Position numbers and translations under genes: made by a program
Part shown: in pieces, positions 20,773 through 27,786 of the stretch
Layout of the letters: each line of letters opens with the position of its first letter
How positions within the stretch are numbered: the first letter of the stretch is position 1
Notes under the pieces: generated by a model
The model's input: only the letters and a program-made list of their open reading frames with translations
Told to the model about the DNA's origin: nothing
Databases searched by the model: none
IMG/VR virus record: IMGVR_UViG_3300023242_000392
Location: 1 to 30,417 of that record
From: a virus
Reading direction: 5' to 3' (one strand)
Length of the DNA stretch: 30,417 nt

Positions 20773-22203
20773 CTATCCATTCAATGCGGCAAGCGCGTTA
20801 TCAACAGCGCTTGGCCCGGTAAGATCCAGCGCCTCGCCCGTCAGGTCCGGCGCTTCTTCGCTGATTGCGTCCATGTCGGTTTCCGTATCCAGATCAGGAC
20901 GCAGGAACCCGCGCCGCTTGCGTTCCTCATAATACGCTTCTTTTGACAACAAGCCAAGCGACACGTCGGATTGCATAACCTGCACTTCCTGCGCGGTAAG
21001 CGGCGTGATGCCAAATTCCTTGTTGACCTGCACCGTGATATTCTCCTCGGGCAGCCCAGCATAAAACGACATCCAGAACAAAGCCTGCTCAAGCGCGTCT
21101 TTCAGGTTGTCGGCCATCATCGCAAGCGTGGATGTTTCTTTAATGGCATCCAGCGCCGCCCCTGTCGCCGTCTCATTGCTTTGAACCAATAGCTGCAAGC
21201 CAAGCGCCTGCATTTGGAACTCTAAATCTTTCAGATCAGTACGGCCAGCGCCAATCGCCTGCCCCGAGTGTTCAACCCACGACAATTTGGCATCGGCATC
21301 GCGCGACGTGACAGCTTGGCTTGCGCTGATAACAAGCGGTTCATCGTCACCGCGACCAGACGCAAACAGGATCGGCACGCGGGCAAAATGCAAAATGTTG
21401 CGCTGGTCTGATTGCGATTGCCAGTGCGCAATGTTGACATCGGCCAAATCCTCAAGCACCGGTTCGCCAGTGAAAAAGCCTGTGCGCTGTGCGTAGAACG
21501 GAATAACTGTGATTTCTTCCGCGTTGGTCAAGTATTCGTCGTGCAGGACAAACTTGTCTTTTGCGTTCTTGCGGTAGACGCGCACAAAGACAACGCCGTC
21601 GCGGCGCGTAATGACCCGCACTTGGTCAACCGTTACCTGCGAAAATTCGTCTTGCGGGTCGTCAACGCTTATGCTTTCCGAGATACGCAGCATGGACAAC
21701 GCCAGCACGTTGTTAAACATTTCCGTTTTGAAGCCCAAGATATTCTCAACGGTTAGATGGACCATATAAGGCCGCAGTCCCAATGCGCTGGCCTGTGCGC
21801 GCGTTGTGTCACCATCGCGGCGCGGGGCATCGACCATGATATACGAAACACCCGGCACAAACGCATCCTTAAACACGTCAGACGCGAAGGCGCTTAGATC
21901 CTGCCCTTGCATGTTGATGTCGGTGGCAAACTCTTTTAGACGCTCCGGCCCTTCGCTAATTTCAATCGGCTTGGAAAACACGCGGCCTGTCATGTCTTTG
22001 ACTGTCTTGCGCATCCCGTTGAACAGCCAAGATGATGCGAGCCGCGCTTGATAATCTTCGTCGGCTTCGGCCTTGAACTTTGGCAGGTAGGTTTTGCCTT
22101 CCTTGCGCATGGCATCGGATCCGCCCATCAAGGCCCGCCCCTTTGCGGCCGCTTCGATCATTTCGGCCATAACAGCCGTGCGTTTGTTGACTGTGTCAGA
22201 CAT
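20773..22203 (-). CDS. Portal protein (DUF4055 family)
   Basis: A 476-residue protein. The parts DEDYQARLASSWLFNGMRKTVKDMTGRVFSKPI near the N-terminus, FVPGVSYIMVDAPRRDGDTTRAQASALGLRPYMVHLTVENILGF in the middle, then HWQSQSDQRNILHFARVPILFASG and ATGAALDAIKETSTLAMMADNLKDALEQALFWMSFYAGL are features of the DUF4055 phage portals. The portal ring of 12 subunits sits at the capsid vertex and passes DNA. The C-terminus (DLTGEALDLTGPSAVDNALAALNG) is acidic and flexible. Gene order after the terminase genes agrees. An AGGAA precedes the ATG. Confidence 0.88.
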   Translation of the reverse strand: MSDTVNKRTAVMAEMIEAAAKGRALMGGSDAMRKEGKTYLPKFKAEADEDYQARLASSWLFNGMRKTVKDMTGRVFSKPIEISEGPERLKEFATDINMQGQDLSAFASDVFKDAFVPGVSYIMVDAPRRDGDTTRAQASALGLRPYMVHLTVENILGFKTEMFNNVLALSMLRISESISVDDPQDEFSQVTVDQVRVITRRDGVVFVRVYRKNAKDKFVLHDEYLTNAEEITVIPFYAQRTGFFTGEPVLEDLADVNIAHWQSQSDQRNILHFARVPILFASGRGDDEPLVISASQAVTSRDADAKLSWVEHSGQAIGAGRTDLKDLEFQMQALGLQLLVQSNETATGAALDAIKETSTLAMMADNLKDALEQALFWMSFYAGLPEENITVQVNKEFGITPLTAQEVQVMQSDVSLGLLSKEAYYEERKRRGFLRPDLDTETDMDAISEEAPDLTGEALDLTGPSAVDNALAALNG

Positions 22204-22204
22204 G

Positions 22205-22429
22205 TTATCTTGTTCCTGTGATTAGATCGTGTTTAATTACTTCAAGAATGCCGACTGCATTGGCAAGCGTGACGCGGCCCGCGTAGAAGTAGATCAGGCT
22301 TTCAATTTCTTCGTGCAGGTCGTGCGCGTCGTTTCTGATTTTCGCTTCTGATTGCAATGACGCTGCGAGAAAGTCCCAATCGCGGCCAAGTGCTGCACGT
22401 TCTTGCTCTTGCTTTTCAGTCCTTGGCAT
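22205..22429 (-). CDS. 74-residue hypothetical protein between terminase and portal
   Basis: I take the ATG at 22429 (MPRTEKQEQERAALGRDW): GAGG lies about nine bases upstream. A start at 22438 would have no spacing from that site. The protein is helical and charged, with DFLAASLQSEAKIRNDAHDLHEEIESLIYFYAGRVTLANAVGILEVIKHDLIT. A helical bundle is likely. It fills the gap between large terminase (stop 22442) and portal (start 22203). No family recognised. Confidence 0.6.
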   Translation of the reverse strand: MPRTEKQEQERAALGRDWDFLAASLQSEAKIRNDAHDLHEEIESLIYFYAGRVTLANAVGILEVIKHDLITGTR

Positions 22430-22441
22430 TGGGTTCATCCT

Positions 22442-23746
22442 CTAAAATGGCAGTGCGGTTGATGTCATTGTGCTTCGATCAATAGGCCAGACGCGGTGTA
22501 CCATGTAACCAATTGCGGTCGTAATGTGTTGTGTGTCGTTTTTCTGGTCTTCTTGGAAGGTGCTGCCCTTTTGAAGCTGCACGGTCGCCAAGCCTTTGTT
22601 GCAATACGGCGCCTTAACGGGGTTAACGAAAAGACGCCTTTCGCCCGTCGCGTTGCATATCCTTGCCCGCACCGCGTTTTGTCGATCTTTAATTGCTGGC
22701 GCGGCCCTTGCGACCTTGCGCGAGTAGGTCCAGCCGTTTGTTTTTAGCACGTCCTCTATCTCGGTGTAGTCAGATGCGTGTCCGTGCTTTTCGCCAGCGC
22801 GCCCGGCTGGATCGCCGTAAACATCAACGTGCTTATTCTTGTGGTCCTTGTATCGCTCCACAAATTCCGTAGCGGATTGCCGCGACACCGCGCTGGTCAG
22901 CACGATCTCATCAAGCAGGTAAAGCGCGTCATTGCGCACAACACCGATTGCAGATGATAGCGGCGTGTAGTTCTGATCGTGCATCCATGCTATGCGCTCA
23001 TGCGGTTGGATTGTCTCGCTTGTTTTGTTGCCCTGCCCGTAATCCTCATAAATCCGGCCCGTTGCTGTCTCAAAACTTGCTTCGAACTCTTGCTTGAATT
23101 GCATTGGCGACATTACGCGCCGTGCAGACTCAATCACGTCCTCCGGCAGAATGTCCGACGATTTCCAGTGATACGCCGCCCAGTCTGGATCGCCAGAGTT
23201 TAGGGCATATTGATACATGTCGTAGTAATGATTTAGGCCATCCGGCACGCCAATTAACCAGCACCATGCGCGATAGTCAGGGCGCAAAGGTGACACGGTA
23301 TTCAATGCGGGCAGAATGTTAGACTGCCACGCGCTTTCCTTCACGTCCGCGATTTCATCAATCACGCCGCCCGTCCAAGGTATGCCCTCGATACGCTGCG
23401 GCTTGTCCAGGCCGATCATGTGGATTTCGGACCCGTTGGGCATAAATATCTTTAGATCGCTCTCACTAGGCCGCTTTGTGTGCGCTGCGCTAAACGTCAT
23501 CGCCTTCATGTCGTCCCAGAAGATCTTCTTGACCTGATCGCGCGTAGGGGCTGCACAGAAATACAGCTCGCCCGCGTTCTTCATCGCCTGCTTGGCAACG
23601 TACCGCTTGGCCCGTTCAGTCTTGCCTGATCGTCGCCCAGCAGGCACAACCTTAAACCGCACAACCTCGTCGCGCAGTCTTACTTGCTCGGGAATGTCGA
23701 TCAGATCATACCAGCGTGATGCTTGCCGATCAATTTGCAACGTCAT
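22442..23746 (-). CDS. terL: Terminase large subunit
   Basis: From the ATG at 23746, which overlaps the small subunit stop (ATGA), the protein is 434 residues. The frame is open upstream, but that part repeats the small subunit region and is discarded. The ATPase has AGRRSGKT (Walker A, residues 36-43), VIDE (Walker B, 128-131) and an APTRDQVKKIFWDD segment. The nuclease half has D257 in MHDQNYTP and D312 in VYGDPAGR. The last acidic position, normally in HxxDAxxY, reads HITTAIGY here, with Thr410 in place of Asp. TerL cuts the concatemer and pumps DNA into the prohead through the portal. High confidence on role; the third nuclease ligand needs checking. Confidence 0.93.
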   Translation of the reverse strand: MTLQIDRQASRWYDLIDIPEQVRLRDEVVRFKVVPAGRRSGKTERAKRYVAKQAMKNAGELYFCAAPTRDQVKKIFWDDMKAMTFSAAHTKRPSESDLKIFMPNGSEIHMIGLDKPQRIEGIPWTGGVIDEIADVKESAWQSNILPALNTVSPLRPDYRAWCWLIGVPDGLNHYYDMYQYALNSGDPDWAAYHWKSSDILPEDVIESARRVMSPMQFKQEFEASFETATGRIYEDYGQGNKTSETIQPHERIAWMHDQNYTPLSSAIGVVRNDALYLLDEIVLTSAVSRQSATEFVERYKDHKNKHVDVYGDPAGRAGEKHGHASDYTEIEDVLKTNGWTYSRKVARAAPAIKDRQNAVRARICNATGERRLFVNPVKAPYCNKGLATVQLQKGSTFQEDQKNDTQHITTAIGYMVHRVWPIDRSTMTSTALPF

Positions 23747-24102
23747 CCGTTCAGCTTGTCTGCTAAGTTTGTCAGCGCATCTGATAGCGCGGCGCTTGCG
23801 TCGGCCTCTGGTGCAGGGTTTTCGCTCCACCTTGCCCGCGTTTTTAGCCAAAACATTGCAGCCTTTAGGCAGTCGCTATAAGAAGCCCCCTCCGAAATAG
23901 TTGACCCGTTCGCGGATCGAAAGACAAAAGCGGCAACCTCTGCGTTTCGATCAATGCTGGCCTTGTCCAATTCCTCTCGGTAGAATTTTCGCAAAGTATC
24001 GTCGCTAAGTCCTACGAATGAACCGATATGTTCTTGTGTGATCCCAAAAGACGAAAGCGCAAAAACCTGCGCCCTTGTTTCTTCTGTTGGTTTGTGTGTC
24101 AT
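23743..24102 (-). CDS. terS: Terminase small subunit
   Basis: A 119-residue protein. Residues 1-40 (MTHKPTEETRAQVFALSSFGITQEHIGSFVGLSDDTLRKFYREEL) form a helix-turn-helix of the type seen in small terminase and other DNA-recognition proteins. Residues 48-95 (RNAEVAAFVFRSANGSTISEGASYSDCLKAAMFWLKTRARW) match the central part of alphaproteobacterial small terminases. The gene ends overlapping the large subunit start by four bases. Small terminases bind the packaging site and stimulate the ATPase; the cos/pac site is probably near this gene but is not identified. Confidence 0.75.
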   Translation of the reverse strand: MTHKPTEETRAQVFALSSFGITQEHIGSFVGLSDDTLRKFYREELDKASIDRNAEVAAFVFRSANGSTISEGASYSDCLKAAMFWLKTRARWSENPAPEADASAALSDALTNLADKLNG

Positions 24103-24111
24103 TGATAAACC

Positions 24112-24759
24112 CTAACTATCGGACCAATGTTTATTCTGATATGTGGCCTTTGGCTTTGCACCACCAGATAATTGTTTTTCAAAGAACCCTTTAACGCATT
24201 CCCGCACAACCGAAGAAGATTTCTCCCATCCGTCTTTCATGTTTTCAAAGTGGTGGTGTAAAAAATCAAGGTAAAACTGTGTAATTTCTGCGTCCTCATA
24301 GATTGCAAAGGTTTCGCATGTTCGGTTGGCATTTAGGTTCATGCTTGAAATGATCGTCACTGAGTATTCAGCGTTTTTAATCACAACAAATTTTGCGTGC
24401 ATTTCGCTCGTGCGGATATTTTCCGCCCCGAATAGGTCTTCGATGGCCATTGCATATTTAGATTGTCGGTTGATGTAGCTGTGATCAGTTAGCAATCTGA
24501 TACCTGTTATCAGGTTTGTCTCGCGCATCCACTGGACTTGGTGCGCGTCTTTGATCCCGGCGCTCCATGTAGCAATATATAAATCGGCCGGCCCAGTCTT
24601 TTTCAGGATTGAGTGGATCATGTCGATCAAACTGAATTGGCCCATCGTTAGGCCCATCACATGACACCCTTTAATAAATCCTTCGGTCGCGGCGTCGGCA
24701 CCTTCCTGCTGGAAGCACCCAATTTCGGCTTTTTTGAAACGAAAGTTTGAAACGGTCAT
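24112..24759 (-). CDS. PLD-like nuclease-fold protein with altered HKD motif
   Basis: A 215-residue protein with one phospholipase D-like motif: H121 and K123 in MHAKFVVI, then SSMNLNANRTCE at 138-149, where the usual form is HxK...D followed by GSxNxN...E. The position expected to be Asp (HxKx4D) is Lys128, so the HKD motif is altered. A central strand-helix pattern (PADLYIATWSAGIKDAHQVQWMRE) fits the fold. Single-motif members act as dimers, often as nucleases. It starts by ATGA overlap with a small gene upstream and lies just before the small terminase. It may assist packaging, act on host DNA or be an accessory cargo gene. Confidence 0.75.
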   Translation of the reverse strand: MTVSNFRFKKAEIGCFQQEGADAATEGFIKGCHVMGLTMGQFSLIDMIHSILKKTGPADLYIATWSAGIKDAHQVQWMRETNLITGIRLLTDHSYINRQSKYAMAIEDLFGAENIRTSEMHAKFVVIKNAEYSVTIISSMNLNANRTCETFAIYEDAEITQFYLDFLHHHFENMKDGWEKSSSVVRECVKGFFEKQLSGGAKPKATYQNKHWSDS

Positions 24760-24920
24760 TTTTTTTGGTCCAATTTGGAAAGCAATTCAGTAACGGTTTT
24801 TTCTGTTGCTGCAATTTTAGGCTGTAACATATCCACTATATCAACGGGAAGCCAAGCCGCGACGTATCGCAGGCCAGCCTTTTCCAATGCGCGCCGCTTG
24901 CGGGGGCGGGTTAGGTTCAT
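24756..24920 (-). CDS. 54-residue small protein upstream of PLD-like gene
   Basis: Begins MNLTRPRKRRALEKAGLRYVAAWLP at 24920 and overlaps both neighbours by ATGA, so it is very probably real. The N-terminus is basic. The middle strand RYVAAWLP is followed by two helices (VDIVDMLQPKIAATEKTVTELLSKL), giving a layout like a ribbon-helix-helix or a short antitoxin-like protein. Its tight link to the PLD-like gene could mean a regulator or partner. No family is recognised with confidence. Confidence 0.6.
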   Translation of the reverse strand: MNLTRPRKRRALEKAGLRYVAAWLPVDIVDMLQPKIAATEKTVTELLSKLDQKK

Positions 24921-25129
24921 GCAAACCACTCCACATCACCGCGGCGAATGAAGATCCCCTTAATTGTGTCGCCGTCCATGTCGGACAATTCATAAAGTTC
25001 TGGCTCAATGTCCATAATGTGACGGGCGTGCAAATCCGCTTGCGCGTCACAGTCGCATGATTGGGTGTCGATAACGCGGAAGGTTTTTCCATCAGATGTT
25101 TCGTCGTATGTTCCAAAAGTGTAGGTCAT
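24917..25129 (-). CDS. 70-residue first gene of the packaging operon
   Basis: From the ATG at 25129, which has CAGGAGAGACACA upstream (GGAG, eight bases); the frame extends upstream through the promoter region, which makes longer forms unlikely. The protein MTYTFGTYDETSDGKTFRVIDTQSCD... is acidic, with two cysteines in SCDCD and an ELYELSDMDGDTIKGIFIRRGDVEWF end. It may be a small regulatory or structural protein. It is directly downstream of the operator-promoter block. Unknown family. Confidence 0.6.
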   Translation of the reverse strand: MTYTFGTYDETSDGKTFRVIDTQSCDCDAQADLHARHIMDIEPELYELSDMDGDTIKGIFIRRGDVEWFA

Positions 25130-25172
25130 TGTGTCTCTCCTGCGGGCTGCGACCATCGCCGCCCTTAGAAAT

Positions 25173-25201
25173 ACATTACCGTAACGCGTAACGGCTCGCA
25201 A
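25173..25201 (-). promoter_or_regulatory. Candidate leftward promoter of the late/packaging operon
   Basis: On the minus strand TTGCGA (25201-25196) is followed after 17 bases by TAATGT (25178-25173). The spacer holds the first operator repeat. It is the best-placed promoter for the genes from 25129 leftwards. The -10 match is only moderate, as expected for a regulated promoter. Confidence 0.4.
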
Positions 25202-25222
25202 GGTAAATCGTTACGCGTAACG
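25180..25222. promoter_or_regulatory. Two operator-like repeats (CGTAACG/CGTTACG)
   Basis: CGTTACGCGTAACG at 25209-25222 is a perfect 14-base palindrome. At 25180-25193 CGTAACGCGTAACG repeats the same half twice in direct order. The two sites start 29 bases apart. One lies in the spacer of the candidate promoter and the other just upstream of its -35 box, the usual place for a repressor pair. Confidence 0.6.
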
Positions 25223-25230
25223 TAATTAGT

Positions 25231-25245
25231 TTAACCTTTGTTTAA
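25231..25245. promoter_or_regulatory. CtrA-like box TTAA-N7-TTAA
   Basis: TTAA (25231-25234), seven bases, TTAA (25242-25245): a perfect match to the CtrA consensus known from Caulobacter and relatives, starting with the TTAACC form. A further TTAA is at 25249-25252. It lies about 30 bases upstream of the candidate -35 box of the late operon. The match is direct; binding by host CtrA is inferred. Confidence 0.5.
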
Positions 25246-25268
25246 TCGTTAAGGCATCCCGCCTATAG

Positions 25269-25297
25269 AAAAAGCCCGCCCTGTTTATGGGGCAGGC
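25269..25297 (-). terminator. Intrinsic terminator after the tRNA gene
   Basis: On the minus strand GCCTGCCC and GGGCGGGC form an eight-pair stem (one T-G) with an eight-base loop, followed by TTTTT. It lies 14 bases after the tRNA 3' end and separates the upstream operon from the packaging promoter. Confidence 0.8.
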
Positions 25298-25310
25298 TCT
25301 TGGTCGTGTT

Positions 25311-25394
25311 TGGTAGGAGCGGATGGATTCGAACCAACTCACTTTACGAACTGGTTTACAGCCAGCCGCGCCTCGCCATCTGCGCCGCGCTCCC
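25311..25394 (-). tRNA. tRNA-Tyr (GTA anticodon)
   Basis: An 84-base cloverleaf with encoded CCA. Acceptor GGGAGCG pairs with CGCTCCT (one G-T), followed by discriminator A and CCA. The D stem is GCGC/GCGC with GG in the loop. The anticodon stem GCTGG/CCAGT encloses CTGTAAA, so the anticodon is GTA (Tyr). An 11-base variable region suits a type II tRNA. The T arm GTTGG TTCGAAT CCATC has one T-T mismatch, and position 8 is C instead of T. These oddities suggest a diverged or partly decayed gene, although all arms fold. Confidence 0.8.
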
Positions 25395-25684
25395 ATTATT
25401 TGATCCCGTTAGTATTGCGGGCTGTGTCTCTTTGCATACGCGCCCGCAGACATACTTCATAACGCTTGTGACACTTAGCTTCCCATTACTTACGGGACAA
25501 GTTGAAGCGCGGTTCATGCCTTGGGTTTTAGCGACAGGCAACACTCCGCTTTCGTGCCGCGCCTCATGATGTGTGAAGCTAACCATTCATCGGCGCTTCA
25601 AGGAGTCCAAGCCTCACTTGTATCGCATCACACAACATCAAACGCAATTAGTCACCACAATAAATAGCACGTTTTAGCGGTTAG
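25395..25684. other. 290-bp stretch without a convincing gene
   Basis: Between the tRNA and the next gene (stop at 25685) I see no ribosome binding site with a credible frame and no second tRNA. A 76-codon minus-strand frame (25586-25356) runs into the tRNA and has no upstream site. The stretch may be leader or processing sequence for the tRNA transcript, or a remnant of lost genes. Confidence 0.5.
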
Positions 25685-26197
25685 TCAACCCGCCAAACGA
25701 TCGAGCCCATCGCGCAGGGCTAGAATGCTGTTCGGCATGTGGTCTGTCATTTTGAAACATTCGTCCTGAAGCATTGCTGTGCGAACGCGCCCGATCTTGT
25801 CACGCATTGCGTAATAGCGTTTGTAAACGTCTGGATCACCATCGCCGCTGTCAAACCCGCCCGACGATACTGCCAAGCACGACTTGCTTTCCGCAATACC
25901 GATTTCGCCCTTATAGGCTGCATAAACCTGCGAGAAGTCGCGGGCTGTCTGCTCTTGCTGTGGTGTAATGATGCCTTGAACCATTAAGCGCCCGATCATA
26001 TCGCACGATCTGTCAACGTATGGCCCAACTGTGTCTTTACCTGGTGTCGCCCAATTACCTCGCGCCAGACGCTCGTTTGTTGGCGTTGCGGTATGGTTGT
26101 GACCCAACGATGCGACAACGCCCTGTGACGGCTGCTTTGCGGCCTGTGGCGTTGACTGCGCCCGCTTGTTGCGTAGTTGCTGCGCTTTGGTGGTCAA
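25685..26197 (-). CDS. 170-residue hypothetical regulator-like protein
   Basis: Starts with TTG at 26197, supported by TAAGG seven bases upstream; no ATG fits. The N-terminal 45 residues are basic and low in complexity (MTTKAQQLRNKRAQSTPQAAKQPS...). After that a helical part (RSCDMIGRLMVQGIITPQQEQTARDFSQVYAAYKGEIG) resembles the layout of alphaproteobacterial phage regulatory proteins that start a helix pair with ITPxQxxxxxxFxxxY. I am not sure of the family. It precedes the tRNA on the same strand and may be in the transcript that ends at 25269. Confidence 0.55.
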   Translation of the reverse strand: MTTKAQQLRNKRAQSTPQAAKQPSQGVVASLGHNHTATPTNERLARGNWATPGKDTVGPYVDRSCDMIGRLMVQGIITPQQEQTARDFSQVYAAYKGEIGIAESKSCLAVSSGGFDSGDGDPDVYKRYYAMRDKIGRVRTAMLQDECFKMTDHMPNSILALRDGLDRLAG

Positions 26198-26233
26198 GTG
26201 CTGGCCTTACCTGATTTAGGGAGGTTTTGTCGC

Positions 26234-26264
26234 GGCCCGCCCAAACTGGGAGGAAAAGCGGGCC
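26234..26264. repeat. Inverted repeat, possible attenuator
   Basis: GGCCCGC (26234-26240) and GCGGGCC (26258-26264) form a seven-pair stem with a 17-base loop that itself contains CCC and GGG. No T-run follows on either strand. It lies in the 132-base gap between the genes ending at 26330 and starting at 26197, so it may attenuate. A TTGACA on the minus strand at 26333-26328 could be a -35 box, but its -10 partner is weak. Confidence 0.35.
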
Positions 26265-26329
26265 ACTAGCAACAAAGAAAGGAACAATGACGATCCATGC
26301 ACCTAATTTGCATCATTCCTGCGATAGTG

Positions 26330-26860
26330 TCAAGGCTTATCAATTTTCATCATCTTAACCGAAGCGCAATCAATCACACCGTCAATCGTGTTGTAGGTCA
26401 TCTTGTGTGTGTCTACGTCGTGTGCGATGACACTCCAGAAAAAACCATGCCTGCCAAAGAGTTCATGCGTCACAACAACAGGGTCCGCAGGCTTTACGCG
26501 GTATTTTACGTGTTCAAACCAGCTTAACTTGTGATCCATATCAATCCACGTACCCCTGCTTGCACTAGCCATTTGAATGACTGCCCCATTGTGTTCAGCC
26601 AAAAGCAAAGCCCCCTGCGCCTCTGGTGTCATGTCACCCCAGATCGGGTATTCGTCATCTGCGGTGACTGTTGATCCGGCGCGCGATACCAGTTCCCATG
26701 TTGCGCTACGGCCGTTGTAACCGCCTTTGACCGTTAGCTCCTCGTTAGCGTGTCCAAGCAAATATTTTCCGCCAGTCACATAAAGACTAGAGTCTAGATC
26801 ATCAACACATCGCACCGTGTCGCCCACGTTGTACCCTAGTTCTGCAAATGTCTTATTCAT
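26330..26860 (-). CDS. 176-residue hypothetical protein
   Basis: Starts at 26860 with AAAGGG eight bases upstream; overlaps the preceding gene by eight bases. It begins MNKTFAELGYNVGDTVRCVDD, with a beta-rich part that looks like an SH3-like or barrel domain (VGDTVRCVDDLDSSLYVTGGKYLLGHANEELTVKGGYNGRSATWELVSRAG). The centre has GDMTPEAQGALLLAEHNGAVIQMAS ... WFEHVKYRVKP, a pattern I know from phage proteins of unknown function, and the end is a second beta unit (FFWSVIAHDVDTHKMTYNTIDGV). No enzyme motif is visible. Confidence 0.6.
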   Translation of the reverse strand: MNKTFAELGYNVGDTVRCVDDLDSSLYVTGGKYLLGHANEELTVKGGYNGRSATWELVSRAGSTVTADDEYPIWGDMTPEAQGALLLAEHNGAVIQMASASRGTWIDMDHKLSWFEHVKYRVKPADPVVVTHELFGRHGFFWSVIAHDVDTHKMTYNTIDGVIDCASVKMMKIDKP

Positions 26861-27425
26861 TGTTTTCGCCCTTTGCTTGCTTGCGTGCGTTTTGCTTCAA
26901 CATGGCATATGATCTTGCGCCGAATACGCATGTTGGATTTGCTGCGGACCAGATGGACACCGACGAAGGCGACACCCCGGCTGCGATTGCTGTTTCTTTC
27001 TTCGTCATGCCCTTGGCCGCGCACTCGCGATAAAACACGCCGATGTTTGGATCGATCTGCGGCATTCTTTCGTCCGGCTCAATGCCGAGGGCAATGCAGT
27101 CAGTGCGGATCGTGCTTTTAGATGCGCCAAGAACCTTTACAATTTCTGTTGTTGTCGCACCTGCCGCGACCAGCTTGGCAACGGCGCGGCGGCGTGCTTC
27201 AATTTTCTGCACTACGTCTGCGATTGTGTTGACTTTCTTTTGAGCCTTTGGGCGTTTGCAGGCAATAGGCGCGCTTAGACGCACAACAGGAACCGCTTGC
27301 GACCTAGCGTATGCCTTGCGCGCCTCAAGGCTTGCTACGGTCGCCTCATGGCTTGTGTAATCAATTGGCGGCAGCGTGCTAAATGGGAATATGTTCTGCA
27401 CGGTGCGGGTTAGGAAAGTTTGCAT
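26853..27425 (-). CDS. Regulator with two helix-turn-helix motifs
   Basis: A 190-residue protein with AAGGA about nine bases before the ATG at 27425. Residues 72-113 (IEARRRAVAKLVAAGATTTEIVKVLGASKSTIRTDCIALGI) form a helix-turn-helix, and residues 134-162 (ECAAKGMTKKETAIAAGVSPSSVSIWSAAN) form a second. The region before (residues 40-68) is basic. This is a likely sequence-specific DNA-binding protein, maybe a regulator of the operon or of the late promoter. The first 30 residues contain aromatic and proline residues and no clear fold. Confidence 0.7.
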   Translation of the reverse strand: MQTFLTRTVQNIFPFSTLPPIDYTSHEATVASLEARKAYARSQAVPVVRLSAPIACKRPKAQKKVNTIADVVQKIEARRRAVAKLVAAGATTTEIVKVLGASKSTIRTDCIALGIEPDERMPQIDPNIGVFYRECAAKGMTKKETAIAAGVSPSSVSIWSAANPTCVFGARSYAMLKQNARKQAKGENNE

Positions 27426-27472
27426 TGCTTGGGTTCCTTTGCTTCGATTGCTATTTGTGCGGCTTCGGTCAT
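27410..27472 (-). CDS. Possible 20-residue coupling peptide
   Basis: A short frame MTEAAQIAIEAKEPKQCKLS overlaps the start of the helix-turn-helix gene. It has only a weak purine-rich stretch upstream. It may be a leader that couples translation, but it could also be chance. Confidence 0.2.
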   Translation of the reverse strand: MTEAAQIAIEAKEPKQCKLS

Positions 27473-27488
27473 TTTTTCAAACGTGCTT

Positions 27489-27713
27489 TTATTCTGTTCG
27501 CCAGATCCGGACGCCGCTGCCTTCTTTGCGTGCTGCAAACTTGATGTTGTTCTTGTGTCCCCAAACATATGCGCCTGTTGACGGCCTTGACTTAGCGCCC
27601 TTTGGCTCGTTATCAAAAAATACGCTGTCACCAATTTCCATATCTCGCCATTGATACTTGTTGGGACCGCCTGCGGCTGAAGGAGGCACAGGGATGTTTT
27701 TATCAATCTTCAT
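27489..27713 (-). CDS. 74-residue hypothetical phage protein
   Basis: From the ATG at 27713, with AAAAGGAA ten bases upstream; earlier starts in the frame are not supported. The protein MKIDKNIPVPPSAAGGPNKYQWRDMEIGDSVFFDNEP... contains the general form MKIxKNIPxPP...KYxWxxMexGDSxFF and ends VRIWRTE, a pattern common in small phage proteins beside regulators and of unknown function. It is the first gene after the AT-rich inverted repeat region, whose leftward promoter probably drives it. Confidence 0.7.
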   Translation of the reverse strand: MKIDKNIPVPPSAAGGPNKYQWRDMEIGDSVFFDNEPKGAKSRPSTGAYVWGHKNNIKFAARKEGSGVRIWRTE

Positions 27714-27786
27714 TTGTTTTGTTCCTTTTTTGTTTAGCATTACCAATGTCTAATCTATTAAACTAGCCATAGCAACCCCAAAACTC

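Noticed and set aside
25356-25586. A 76-codon minus-strand frame running into the tRNA
   Set aside because: It has no ribosome binding site, ends inside the tRNA-Tyr gene and shows no recognisable pattern.
26287-26358. Plus-strand ATG with AAAGGAACA upstream, 23 codons
   Set aside because: The start signal is good, but it lies alone between minus-strand genes and runs into one of them; likely chance, though an antisense leader cannot be excluded.
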